A stretch of DNA of 64,000 nucleotides from Lysobacterales bacterium (lineage in GTDB: Bacteria; Pseudomonadota; Gammaproteobacteria; Xanthomonadales; Rhodanobacteraceae). The stretch spans positions 558,001 through 622,000 of the forward strand of contig JADJHN010000001.1 in NCBI GenBank assembly GCA_016707485.1, in the 5' to 3' direction. Position numbers and translations under genes: made by a program. Under the pieces are notes generated by a model. The model had not been told where the DNA came from. It saw nothing but the letters and a program-made list of their open reading frames with translations, and did not search any database. This document shows positions 17,607 to 28,971 of the stretch, piece after piece (position 1 is the first letter of the stretch; each line of letters begins with the position of its first letter).

Positions 17607-18620
17607 GTGAAACTTTCCATCAGGTTGAGTACGGCGATCATCGCGATCGCCGCGAGTGTCGGTGCGGCGCAGGCCGCGGAAGTGACCGGTGCCGGCGCAT
17701 CATTCGTCTTTCCGTTGATGTCCAAGTGGTCGGCTGACTACAACACGGCCACGCAGAACAAGATCAACTACCAGTCCATCGGCTCCAGCGGCGGCATTGC
17801 CCAGATCAAGGCTGGCACGGTCGATTTCGGTTCTTCGGACAAGCCGCTGGACCCGAAGGAACTGGCCGAAGCGGGCCTGATCCAGTTTCCTTCGGTGATC
17901 GGCGGCGTTGTTCCGGTCGTGCATGTCGCCGGCATCGATGCCGGCAAGTTGAAGCTCACCGGCCCGGTGCTGGCCGACATCTTCCTCGGCAAGGTCACCC
18001 AGTGGAACGATCCGGCCATCGCCTCGATCAATGAAGGCCTGGCCCTGCCGGACGGCAAGATCACCATCGTGCATCGTTCGGATGGTTCCGGCACCACCTT
18101 CAACTTCGTCAACTACCTGTCCAAGGTCAGCCCGGAGTGGAAGGAGAAGGTCGGTGAAGGCACTTCGGTGCAGTGGCCGGTGGGTCTCGGCGGCAAGGGC
18201 AACGAAGGCGTCGCCGCCTATGTCAAGCAGATCAAGAATGCGATCGGCTACGTCGAGCTGTCCTTCGCCCTGCAGAACAAGATGTCCTTCGCGCTGATGC
18301 AGAATGCCGCCGGCAAGTTCATCGCACCAAGCGCCGAGTCGTTCGCCGCGGCTGCAGCCAGCGCAGACTGGACCAACGCCACCGATTTCAGCCTGATCAT
18401 CACCAATGCCCCGGGTGATGGATCGTGGCCGATCAGCGCGACGAACTTCATCCTCATGCACGCTCAAGCCAAGGATGCCGAGCGCGCCAAGGCGGCTCGC
18501 GAGTTCTTCGCCTGGGCTTACGAGAACGGCAAGGCACAGGCTTCCGCGCTGGACTACGTGCCGCTGCCGGACAGCCTGATCAAGCAGATCGAGGCCTACT
18601 GGGCCGACCGCACCAAGTAA
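17607..18620 (+). CDS. pstS: Phosphate ABC transporter substrate-binding protein
   Basis: A periplasmic phosphate-binding protein of 337 residues with a signal peptide ending VGAAQA. Binding-site segments of the PstS family are present: TGAGASFVFPLMSKW, SSGGIAQIKAGTVDFGSSDKPL, and HRSDGSGTTFNFVNYLS. The start is a GTG at 17607 with AAGGAG eight bases upstream. A strong hairpin separates it from pstC, the usual way PstS is made in excess over the membrane components. Confidence 0.97.
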   Translation: MKLSIRLSTAIIAIAASVGAAQAAEVTGAGASFVFPLMSKWSADYNTATQNKINYQSIGSSGGIAQIKAGTVDFGSSDKPLDPKELAEAGLIQFPSVIGGVVPVVHVAGIDAGKLKLTGPVLADIFLGKVTQWNDPAIASINEGLALPDGKITIVHRSDGSGTTFNFVNYLSKVSPEWKEKVGEGTSVQWPVGLGGKGNEGVAAYVKQIKNAIGYVELSFALQNKMSFALMQNAAGKFIAPSAESFAAAAASADWTNATDFSLIITNAPGDGSWPISATNFILMHAQAKDAERAKAAREFFAWAYENGKAQASALDYVPLPDSLIKQIEAYWADRTK

Positions 18621-18630
18621 TCGGCATCTC

Positions 18631-18670
18631 GGCAACGCCCCGGGGACGGTGATTCTCCCGGGGCATTGCC
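18631..18670 (+). terminator. Intercistronic hairpin / attenuator after pstS
   Basis: A long inverted repeat, outer arms GGCAA / TTGCC and inner arms GCCCCGGG / CCCGGGGC with a 12-base loop, begins ten bases after the pstS stop. There is no T-run, so it is more likely a partial terminator or 3'-end stabiliser that keeps pstS mRNA above pstCAB than a full stop signal. Confidence 0.7.
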
Positions 18671-18780
18671 TGTCTGCTGTTTCAGGAAATCGGGCCGGGC
18701 TGACATAATCGGCAGCCCGAATTGCTCATCCCGGTTGTTGCGGGCAGCTGCCCGCGGGATCTTTCTACCCTGGTCTTCAC

Positions 18781-19752
18781 ATGACGACGATTGCAGCTCG
18801 CGATTCGGTGCCTCGGCCCCGCTCCCGCCGTGACGAACTCCAGGACAAGGGTTTCAGCTATCTGCTTGCCTTCACCGCGTTCCTTGTCCTGATTGCCCTC
18901 GCCGGCGCCGCGCTGTCGATGCTCTGGGGCGGCCGCGAGGTCCTCGCCCAGGAGGGCTGGCGCTTTTTCTTCTCCACCGAATGGAATCCGGTGGAAAACC
19001 GTTATGGCGCACTGATCCCGATTTTCGGAACCCTGGTCACCGCCGCCATCGCCATGCTCATCGCCGTACCGGTGAGTTTCGGCATCGCCCTGTACCTGAC
19101 TGAAATCGCCCCGGCCTGGCTGCGTGGTCCGGTCGGCTCGGCCATTGAATTGCTCGCCGGCATTCCTTCGATCATCTACGGCATGTGGGGCCTGTTCGTG
19201 CTGGTCCCGGTGATGACCGAGCACGTCACGCCATGGCTGAATGATCATCTCGGCACCTTGCCGCTGATCGGCCCGATGTTCCAGGGTCCGCCGATCGGCA
19301 TCGGCATGCTCACCGCGGGCTTCGTCCTCGCCATCATGGTCATCCCGTTTGTGTCATCGGTCATGCGCGATGTATTCGTCACGGTGCCGACGCGGCTCAA
19401 GGAATCCGCCTACGCGCTTGGCGCGACCAAGTGGGAAGTGGTCTGGGACGTGGTCTTGCCCTATACCAAGTCCGCCGTAATCGGCGGCATCTTCCTCGGC
19501 CTTGGCCGCGCCCTTGGAGAAACGATGGCGGTTGCCTATGTGGTCGGCAACACGGTGCGCTTTTCGGTATCCCTGCTCGAACCCGGCACCACCATCGCCG
19601 CCTTGATCGCGAATGACTTTGCCGAGGCCACCGACACCTATCGCTCGGCCCTGCTCCTGCTCGGCTTTGTCCTTTTCATCGTCACTTTCGTGGTGCTGGC
19701 GATCGCACGCCTGATGCTGATGCAATTGCAACGACGCGAGGGTCTGCAATGA
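18781..19752 (+). CDS. pstC: Phosphate ABC transporter permease PstC
   Basis: Inner-membrane permease of 323 residues with six expected transmembrane segments. The cytoplasmic coupling (EAA) loop is LKESAYALGATKWEVVWDVVLP, followed by GGIFLGLGRALGETMAVAYVVG, a PstC hallmark. The stop overlaps the pstA start (ATGA). The ribosome site is weak. Confidence 0.96.
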   Translation: MTTIAARDSVPRPRSRRDELQDKGFSYLLAFTAFLVLIALAGAALSMLWGGREVLAQEGWRFFFSTEWNPVENRYGALIPIFGTLVTAAIAMLIAVPVSFGIALYLTEIAPAWLRGPVGSAIELLAGIPSIIYGMWGLFVLVPVMTEHVTPWLNDHLGTLPLIGPMFQGPPIGIGMLTAGFVLAIMVIPFVSSVMRDVFVTVPTRLKESAYALGATKWEVVWDVVLPYTKSAVIGGIFLGLGRALGETMAVAYVVGNTVRFSVSLLEPGTTIAALIANDFAEATDTYRSALLLLGFVLFIVTFVVLAIARLMLMQLQRREGLQ

Positions 19753-20639
19753 ATACGGCCACCACTCGCGCGAATGCGTCACGCGTCGCCGAGCGTCTCC
19801 ATCGCCGGCGCACCATCATCAATCGCATTGCCATCGTGCTGTCCTGCGCGGCGGCCGTTTTCGGGTTGTTTTTCCTGACCTGGATCCTTTGGACCACGAT
19901 CAGCAAGGGCATCGGTGCCGTCAACATTGCCCTGTTCACGCAAAACACGCCGCCACCGCAGGAAGCCGGCGGCCTCGCCAATGCCTTCTACGGCAGCATG
20001 ATGATGTGCGGCATCGCCATCCTCATCGGCACGCCGCTCGGCATCGCCGCGGGCACCTGGCTTGCCGAATATGCCGGCGTGCGTCGCATCGGCCTGGTCA
20101 TCCGTTTTGTCAACGACATCCTGCTTTCGGCACCGTCGATCGTGCTCGGCCTGTTTGTCTATACGCTGGTCGTGGCGCAGATGGGCGGCGGCTTTTCGGC
20201 CATCGCCGGCGCGCTGTCGCTGGCTTTCATCGTCCTGCCGGTGATCGTGCGCACCACCGACGAGATGCTCCGGCTGGTGCCCTCGCAGATGCGCGAGGCG
20301 GCGCTGTCACTGGGCGTGCCGCAATGGAAAGTGATCGTGCAGGTGCTTTATCGCGGCGCCGCCCCCGGTATCGTCACCGGCATCATCCTTGCTTTGGCGC
20401 GCATCAGCGGCGAGACCGCACCGCTGCTCTTCACCTCGTTCGGCAACCAGTACTGGAGCACCGACCTGACCCAGCCGATGGCCAGCGTGCCGGTGGTGAT
20501 GAACCAGTTCACCGCCAGCCCCTACGAGAACTGGCAATCCCTGGCCTGGGCCGGTGCCCTGGTACTGACCTTTTTCGTCCTGGTGCTGAGCCTGATCGCG
20601 CGAGCCATTCTTTCGAGGAACAAATCCCGCCATGAGTGA
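19749..20639 (+). CDS. pstA: Phosphate ABC transporter permease PstA
   Basis: Partner permease of 296 residues. The coupling loop is QMREAALSLGVPQWKVIVQ, then the typical ILALARISGETAPLLFTSFG. A basic N-terminus precedes the first membrane helix. It overlaps pstC by four and pstB by eight bases, which argues for tight translational coupling. Confidence 0.96.
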   Translation: MNTATTRANASRVAERLHRRRTIINRIAIVLSCAAAVFGLFFLTWILWTTISKGIGAVNIALFTQNTPPPQEAGGLANAFYGSMMMCGIAILIGTPLGIAAGTWLAEYAGVRRIGLVIRFVNDILLSAPSIVLGLFVYTLVVAQMGGGFSAIAGALSLAFIVLPVIVRTTDEMLRLVPSQMREAALSLGVPQWKVIVQVLYRGAAPGIVTGIILALARISGETAPLLFTSFGNQYWSTDLTQPMASVPVVMNQFTASPYENWQSLAWAGALVLTFFVLVLSLIARAILSRNKSRHE

Positions 20640-21456
20640 CCTGACATTTGCCATGTCGGCGCCGACCGTGAGCTCGGCCCGGCGCGAAACCGAAGTCGGC
20701 AAGCAGCCGAAGATGAGCGCGAGGAGCCTCGATTTCTTCTACGACCGCTTCCAGGCGCTCAAGGACGTCAATCTCGATATCGCGGAACGTCGCGTGACTG
20801 CCCTGATCGGGCCGTCCGGTTGCGGCAAGTCGACCCTGCTGCGCATTTTCAACCGCATCTACTCGATCTATCCAAACCAGCGCGCCGAGGGCGAGGTGCT
20901 GCTCGATGCCGAGAACATCCTCGATCCGAAATACTCGTTGAATCGCCTGCGCAGCAAGGTCGGCATGGTGTTCCAGAAACCCGTGCCTTTCCCGATGTCG
21001 ATCCACGAAAACATCGCCTACGCGATCCGCCATTACGAAAAACTCGGCAAGGCCGAGATGGATGTGCGCGTCGAAGAGGCGCTGCGTCAGGGCGCCTTGT
21101 GGGATGAGGTCAAGGACAAGCTCAGGCAGAGTGCGCTCGGCTTGTCCGGCGGCCAGCAGCAACGCCTGTGCATAGCGCGCGCGGTGGCCTTGAAGCCCCA
21201 GGTCCTGCTGCTGGATGAACCAACGTCCGCGCTCGATCCGATTGCGACCAGCAAGATCGAGCAGTTGATCGCCGAACTTGCCGATGAGTTCACCATCGCC
21301 ATCGTCACCCACAACATGCAGCAGGCCGCGCGCTGCTCGGATTTCACCGCCTTCATGTATCTCGGCGAGATGATCGAATTCGGCGAAACGGAAAAGCTCT
21401 TCACGCAACCGGCGAAGAAGCAGACCGAGGATTACATTACCGGCCGTTTCGGCTGA
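20632..21456 (+). CDS. pstB: Phosphate ABC transporter ATP-binding protein
   Basis: ABC ATPase of 274 residues energising PstCA. Walker A is GPSGCGKST (60-68), the Q-loop is in GMVFQKPVPFPMS, the signature is LSGGQQQR, Walker B is VLLLDEPTSALD and the switch His is in IVTHNMQQA. The N-terminal 30 residues are longer than usual; an internal ATG at residue 28 (MSARSLDFFY) would give the typical PstB length, so the exact start is uncertain. Confidence 0.97.
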   Translation: MSDLTFAMSAPTVSSARRETEVGKQPKMSARSLDFFYDRFQALKDVNLDIAERRVTALIGPSGCGKSTLLRIFNRIYSIYPNQRAEGEVLLDAENILDPKYSLNRLRSKVGMVFQKPVPFPMSIHENIAYAIRHYEKLGKAEMDVRVEEALRQGALWDEVKDKLRQSALGLSGGQQQRLCIARAVALKPQVLLLDEPTSALDPIATSKIEQLIAELADEFTIAIVTHNMQQAARCSDFTAFMYLGEMIEFGETEKLFTQPAKKQTEDYITGRFG

Positions 21457-21466
21457 GGAGCAGATC

Positions 21467-22210
21467 ATGTCCCTACCCGGCGAACACATCGTGAAAAGCT
21501 ATGACGAGGAACTCAACCGCCTGACCGGCGAGATCCAGCGCATGGGCAACCTTGCCCTGGTCGAACTCGAGGCCGCGATCACCGCCGTCATCGAGCGCGA
21601 CAGCGACGCCGCCGAACGCATCATTGCCAGCGACAAGGCCATCGACGAACTGGAAAACGAAATCAGCCAGGATGTGATCCGCCTGCTCGCCCTGCGCCAG
21701 CCGATTGCCCGCGACCTGCGCGAGGTGCTGGCGGCCCTGCGGATTTCCTCGGATATCGAGCGCATCGGCGACTACGCGGCCAACGTCGCCAAGCGTGCCC
21801 TTGCCCTCAATCGCGTCGACCAGGTGCGCCCGGTGATCAGCATGCCGCGACTCGGCAAGATTGCCGGCGAAATCATCAGCGAGGTATTGCTCGCCTACCG
21901 CGACCGTGATGCCGATCGCGCCCTGCTCGCCTGGGCGCGTGACGAGGAGCTGGATGCCCTGTACACCGGCATCTTCCGCGAACTGCTGACCTACATGATG
22001 GAAGATCCGCGCAACATCACTGCCTGCACGCACCTGCTGTTCATGGCCAAGAACATCGAGCGCATCGGCGATCACGCGACCAACATCGCTGAAAACATCT
22101 ATTTCATCGTGCATGGCACGCAGATCGCGCAGGAACGGCGCAAGGGCGACAAGACCACATCGATGGTGGCGAAGGTGGCAGTGACGGCAAGCCAGGAACG
22201 CCGCGACTGA
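21467..22210 (+). CDS. phoU: Phosphate transport/signalling protein PhoU
   Basis: A 247-residue protein of two three-helix repeats, each with the metal-binding motif E..RIGD: SSDIERIGDYAANVAK and AKNIERIGDHATNIAE. It links the Pst transporter with the PhoR/PhoB system and restrains phosphate uptake. GAGGAG precedes the ATG. phoB and phoR are not in this window. Confidence 0.97.
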   Translation: MSLPGEHIVKSYDEELNRLTGEIQRMGNLALVELEAAITAVIERDSDAAERIIASDKAIDELENEISQDVIRLLALRQPIARDLREVLAALRISSDIERIGDYAANVAKRALALNRVDQVRPVISMPRLGKIAGEIISEVLLAYRDRDADRALLAWARDEELDALYTGIFRELLTYMMEDPRNITACTHLLFMAKNIERIGDHATNIAENIYFIVHGTQIAQERRKGDKTTSMVAKVAVTASQERRD

Positions 22211-22230
22211 GTGCGCATCGGCACGCGCAG

Positions 22231-22255
22231 GGCGGATCAGCGCAGCGCATCCGCC
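22231..22255. repeat. Palindrome downstream of phoU
   Basis: A perfect 7-base inverted repeat, GGCGGAT ... ATCCGCC, with an 11-base spacer containing GCGCAGCGC. It starts 20 nt after the phoU stop and lacks a T-run. It may end the pst transcript or be a dispersed palindromic unit. The remaining 226 nt to the next start holds nothing else that I recognise. Confidence 0.5.
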
Positions 22256-22481
22256 AAACGGATTGCGCAAAGCCCGGCGCCTTCCTGGCACGATCCGACA
22301 GCCATTGGAATCGCCAACAACGCGCGCCATGAATCACGTGGACGCGCCGCGCTTGTCCAGCCTGCCCATGAACCGGGAATTCGCCAGGGCGTCGGCAACG
22401 GCGGTCAGCGCTTGACGGCGTGCGCGTCCCGGTCAAGTCTGTAGGCCGGGGTCACCCACACCGGGTGCGCGGAGCCCGACC

Positions 22482-25400
22482 GTGATTGCTGGCTGGATCC
22501 TCATGCTGGTTTCGCTGGCCTACGTGGCCATGCTCTTCGGCATTGCCTATTTCGGCGATTCGCGCCCGCTCTACCCCTCACGTCCGGCGCTGCGGCCAAT
22601 TGTCTACAGCCTCGCGCTGGCCGTGTACTGCTCGTCCTGGACGTTTTATGGCGCCGTCGGCAGCGCCGCGAAATCGAGTCTTTCGTTCCTGCCCATCTAT
22701 CTTGGCCCGATCCTGCTGTTCATGTTTGGCAGCGGCATGATCGAACGCCTGACCCGCGTCGCCAAGGCCAACAACATCACCTCGATTGCCGATTTCATCA
22801 GTTCGCGTTTCGGCAAATCCAATGCACTCGGTGCCCTGGTGACCTTGATCGCGGTGACCGCGGCCATCCCCTACATCGCCCTGCAGTTCAAGGCCGTGGC
22901 CTTGAGCATCAGCGTCCTCAGCGGCCATCCGCAATCGAGCGCGTCGGCACCGCTGCTGAGCGATTCCGCGTTCTACGTGGCCATGCAACTGGCCTTGTTC
23001 TCCATCCTCTTCGGCACGCGACGCATTGATGCGACCGAGCACCATCACGGCATGATGCTGGCTATCGCGGTTGAATCCGCGATCAAGTTGATCGCCTTCG
23101 TGGGGATCGGCATCTTTGCCCTGAAGATTCCGTGGAATGCCGATGGCAAGTCACTGGATATCGTCGAGGAGGTCGTCCGCGACGGCCTGCCTGCGGGATT
23201 CTTCGCGCAGACCCTGCTTGCCTTCACCGCCATGTTCTGCCTGCCACGTCAATTCCAGGTCGGCGTCGTCGAATGCGAGAATCCGGCCGACGTGCGCAAG
23301 AGTCGTCGCCTGTTTCCAGTCTATCTGCTGGTGATCTGCTTGCTCGTGCTGCCGATCGTCAACGCCGGACGCACGGTTGCCGCCGGCACCACGTTGCCGC
23401 CCGACGCGTGGCTGCTGTGGCTGCCGCTTGTGCATGAACAGTCGGCCCTGACCATCCTCGCCTATGTCGGCGGTTTCTCGGCGGCGACCGGCATGGTCAT
23501 CGTCGCCTCGGTGGCGCTGGCGACGATGATCTCCAACGACCTGATCATGCCTGCCCTGCTGCGCATCCGGGCATTGAAACTGGAACAACGCAATGATCTT
23601 TCCTCGATCGTGCTCGGCATCCGTCGCGTCGCCATCATCGGCCTGGCCTTGCTGGCGCTGGCCTATTACCGCGCCATCACGCATACCCAGGGCCTTGCCT
23701 CGATCGGCCTGCTCGCCTTTGCCGCCGTGGCCCAGTTTGCCCCGGCGATCATCGCCGGACTCTACTGGCGCGGAGCCAGCCGCAAGGGCGTGCTGATCGG
23801 CCTCATGCTCGGATTCGGATTGTGGCTGTACACCCTGCTGCTGCCGAACATGGCGATGGCCGGCTGGTACGACAGCCAATGGGTGCAAAGCGGCCCCTTC
23901 GGCCTCGACTGGCTGCGTCCGCATGCCTTGTTCAACCTGAGCGGCTGGGATTCGATCACGCACGGCACGTTCTGGTCGTTGATGGTCAATATCGCCGCCT
24001 GCGTGTTTGTCTCGCTGCGCTTTCGCCCGTCGATCGAGGAGCGCCTGCGCGCGGCGCGTTTCCTGGATATCGACGCCGAACGCGGCACCAGCACGATATC
24101 GGATTGGGGTGGCCGGGTCAGTGTCGCCGACCTGCGCATGATCGTCGGGCGCATCCTCGGCGAACGCAATGCAAACCGCATGTTCGAGGAATACGTCCTC
24201 GCCGCCGGCAAGCGCATCAGCGAGAGTGGCACGGCCGATCGGCTGCTGTTCCAGCATGCCGAACGCGCGCTTGCGGCTGCCATCGGTTCTGCCTCGGCGC
24301 GGCGCATGCTGACCACGGCATTGCGTGGAACCGGCCTCGATTTCAGCGAGGCCGCGGCCCTGCTCGACGATGCCTCGCAGGAACTGCGCTTCAACCGCGA
24401 GCTGCTTTTCAACACCCTCGAGAACATCTCGCAAGGCATCAGCGTGGTCGATGCACAGATGCACATGGTCTCCTGGAACCGCCGCTACATCGAGATGTTC
24501 GATTACCCGCCCGGCCTGGTTTACGTCGGTCGGCCGATTGCCGACCTGATCCGCTACAACGCCGAGCGTGGCGATTGCGGGCCCGGCGATGTCGACGAGC
24601 ACGTGCAGAAGCGCCTTCGCCACATGCGCCTGGGCACGGCCCATGTGTTCACCCGCGAACGCGCCGACGGCCGCGTGCTGGAAATGCGCGGCCAGCAATT
24701 GCCGGGCGGCGGCTTCGTCACCACGTTCACCGATGTCACCGACTACAAGCAGGTGGAAAGGGCGTTGATCGAAGCCAACGAGACGCTCGAACAACGCGTG
24801 GCGTCGCGCACCTCCGAGCTGTCGCACGCGCTCGAGGCGCAGGAACAGGCGAAGCTGGAGGCGCAGGCGGCCAATCTGTCGAAATCGCGATTCCTTGCCG
24901 CCGCCAGTCACGACCTGCTGCAACCGTTGAATGCGGCGCGCCTGTTCACCACGGCACTGCGGCAGCAACCCGCGCTGGACGAGGAGTCCGGGCAACTGGC
25001 CGAGCGAATCGATACCGCATTCCGCGTTGCCGAAGTCCTCCTTGAATCGCTGCTTGAATCATCTCGACTGGATGCCGGCAAGTACCGTTCGGAAAAAGTC
25101 GACATTGCATTCGAGGAACTGGTCGCGCCGCTGCAGCAGCAGTTCGTCCTGCTCTCGCAGCGACGCGGACTGGAATTCAGGGTCGTCGCCAGCCGCGCGA
25201 TCGTGCATACGGATCCCAACCTGATGCGCCGAATCCTGCAGAACTTCTGCACCAACGCCTTGCGCTACACGCGCAGTGGTCGCGTTGTCCTTGGCCTGCG
25301 CCATCGTGGCGATCACGTGCGCATCGAAGTCTGGGACACCGGCCCGGGCATCAGTGCCGAGCATCTGGAGCGCATCTTCGACGAGTTCCATCGCGTCGAG

Positions 25401-26090
25401 GGAAGCTCACCCTGGGGCGAGCATGGTCTCGGCCTCGGCCTGGCCATCTGCGAGCGCATTGCACGCATCCTCGACCATCGCCTGGCCGTGCGTTCCTGGC
25501 CTGGCTCGGGAAGTTGCTTCTCGGTCGAGGTGCCCTTCGTCGCCATGCGCGCGCGCGGCGAACCGCTGCCAAGCAGGCCGGCACCGGTCCTTGGCCTCAT
25601 GCCCGCCCTGCATGTGCTGTGCATCGACAACGAGCCGAGCATCCTTGAAGGCATGGCCGCCCTGCTTTCACGCTGGGGGCTCAGCTGCGACCTTGCCACC
25701 AACCAGGACGAGGCCTTGCAGGCGCTGCGCCGGCGCAATCCGGATCTGATCCTGATCGATCTGCACTTGGACAGCGGCATCGATGGCATGGACGTGCTCG
25801 CTGAACTGCGTCGGCTCAACGGCACGAAAGCGCCGGCCGCGCTGATCACTGCCGATGGCAGTCCCGAACTCAAGCAGCGCGCCCGCGATCTGGGCCTCAG
25901 CGTGCTGCTCAAGCCGATCCGCCCGGGCGCATTGCGCGCCTTGCTCTCGGCATTTTCCCGGCGCCCGGCCGAGGCGGATGAGGAGGGCGAGGAATCGGCG
26001 CCAGCGCCAAGCGCCGCCGATGAGCAAGAGCAGACCCGCAGGACGGACGATCCGGATCGGCCGCAGCCGCTCGCACCAGTCGAGGATTGA
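22482..26090 (+). CDS. crbS: CrbS-like hybrid sensor histidine kinase with SSS transporter domain
   Basis: A 1202-residue protein. Residues 1 to about 490 form a sodium/solute-symporter-like membrane domain of 12-13 helices. Then come a PAS domain (about 635-755), a coiled coil, a HisKA domain with phospho-accepting His810 (AASHDLLQPLNAARLF), a HATPase (N box NFCTNALRYT, G boxes DTGPGIS and GLGLGLAIC) and a receiver domain (about 1042-1160, Asp1093). This is the architecture of CrbS, which with CrbR controls acs in Vibrio and Pseudomonas. The start is a GTG with GGAG upstream. It converges on the CrbR-like gene, which is followed by acs. Confidence 0.88.
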   Translation: MIAGWILMLVSLAYVAMLFGIAYFGDSRPLYPSRPALRPIVYSLALAVYCSSWTFYGAVGSAAKSSLSFLPIYLGPILLFMFGSGMIERLTRVAKANNITSIADFISSRFGKSNALGALVTLIAVTAAIPYIALQFKAVALSISVLSGHPQSSASAPLLSDSAFYVAMQLALFSILFGTRRIDATEHHHGMMLAIAVESAIKLIAFVGIGIFALKIPWNADGKSLDIVEEVVRDGLPAGFFAQTLLAFTAMFCLPRQFQVGVVECENPADVRKSRRLFPVYLLVICLLVLPIVNAGRTVAAGTTLPPDAWLLWLPLVHEQSALTILAYVGGFSAATGMVIVASVALATMISNDLIMPALLRIRALKLEQRNDLSSIVLGIRRVAIIGLALLALAYYRAITHTQGLASIGLLAFAAVAQFAPAIIAGLYWRGASRKGVLIGLMLGFGLWLYTLLLPNMAMAGWYDSQWVQSGPFGLDWLRPHALFNLSGWDSITHGTFWSLMVNIAACVFVSLRFRPSIEERLRAARFLDIDAERGTSTISDWGGRVSVADLRMIVGRILGERNANRMFEEYVLAAGKRISESGTADRLLFQHAERALAAAIGSASARRMLTTALRGTGLDFSEAAALLDDASQELRFNRELLFNTLENISQGISVVDAQMHMVSWNRRYIEMFDYPPGLVYVGRPIADLIRYNAERGDCGPGDVDEHVQKRLRHMRLGTAHVFTRERADGRVLEMRGQQLPGGGFVTTFTDVTDYKQVERALIEANETLEQRVASRTSELSHALEAQEQAKLEAQAANLSKSRFLAAASHDLLQPLNAARLFTTALRQQPALDEESGQLAERIDTAFRVAEVLLESLLESSRLDAGKYRSEKVDIAFEELVAPLQQQFVLLSQRRGLEFRVVASRAIVHTDPNLMRRILQNFCTNALRYTRSGRVVLGLRHRGDHVRIEVWDTGPGISAEHLERIFDEFHRVEGSSPWGEHGLGLGLAICERIARILDHRLAVRSWPGSGSCFSVEVPFVAMRARGEPLPSRPAPVLGLMPALHVLCIDNEPSILEGMAALLSRWGLSCDLATNQDEALQALRRRNPDLILIDLHLDSGIDGMDVLAELRRLNGTKAPAALITADGSPELKQRARDLGLSVLLKPIRPGALRALLSAFSRRPAEADEEGEESAPAPSAADEQEQTRRTDDPDRPQPLAPVED

Positions 26091-26103
26091 GGGTTGCCGG
26101 CGA

Positions 26104-26767
26104 CTACTCGTCGACCGCGATCACGTTGCCCGGATCCAGGGTCAACTGGCTGGCGGCGAGCGCAACCTGGGTCCGATTGTTGCAGCCGAGCTTGCGCATG
26201 ATTGCGGTCATGTGGGCCTTGATGGTCGCTTCGGAAACTCCCAGCTCGTAGGCGATCTGCTTGTTCAACAGGCCGTCGGCGACCATGCCGAGGACGCGGA
26301 ACTGGTGCGGGGTCAGTTCGGCGATGCGCCCGGCCAGCACCGCCTCGTTGCCGCGCAACTCGGCCGAACCGCCGCTCAACTGGCTCGGCAGCCAGACTTC
26401 GCCGTCGAGCACCGCATGGATCGCCTCGACGATGTTCTCGCCCGCCATCGATTTCGGCACATAGCCGGCGGCACCATGGGCCAGCGCGCGCCGCGCGACG
26501 TCCGCCTCCTCATGCGCGGAAACAATGATCACCGGCAATTGCGGATAGTGGCCGCGCAGATGTGCGAGGGCGGAAAAGCCGCGCGCCCCGGGCATCTGCA
26601 AGTCGAGCAGCAGCAGGTCGGCATTCGCGTGTGATTCGACCAGGGCCAGCAATGCCGGCACGCTGTCGGCCTGGAACAAGCTCCACGGCAGGCAAGGCCT
26701 GCGCCGCGGCGCGGCTCAGCGCGTCGCGAAACAGTGGATGATCGTCGGCAATGAGGATTTCAGGCAT
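26104..26767 (-). CDS. crbR: CrbR-like LuxR-type response regulator (frameshifted)
   Basis: Receiver domain plus LuxR helix-turn-helix. The N-terminus (MPEILIADDHPLFRDAL) is in one frame, and the remainder (SLFQADSVPALLALV, DLLLLDLQMPGARGFSAL, LTPHQFRVLGMVADGLLNKQ) is in the next frame. The switch lies near 26686-26698; dropping one base there gives a continuous protein of about 220 residues, the normal family size. The helix-turn-helix and phosphoacceptor Asp are intact. Either the gene is inactivated or there is one erroneous base. Expected role: phosphorylated activator of acs. It lies between crbS and acs, as in other CrbSR loci. Confidence 0.82.
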
Positions 26768-26861
26768 TGCGATCACGACTCCGTGCACCGCTCCCGAGCT
26801 TCATGCAAAGCCGCCGCCCCAATCTTTGCTGCAGCAGGCAGCAGCTCGCGGCAGGATCGGC

Positions 26862-28805
<1,944 letters not shown>

Positions 28806-28971
28806 GGTCGCCTCCTCATGGGCAATCAACGGAACGCGCTTGCGATCATGCCACGTAGCGCGGCCGCGTGATTGCCCACTCGACTTTGGTCGCGTATAGA
28901 CGAATGGCTAATGGCCGCTGAACGAAATTCTCAGCATTCTCCCATCGCCACCAATAGGGAGGAGTGCCACC

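Noticed and set aside
22211..22481. Small gene between phoU and crbS
   Set aside because: Short frames exist, but none has a start with ribosome site or a plausible composition; only the palindrome at 22231-22255 stands out.
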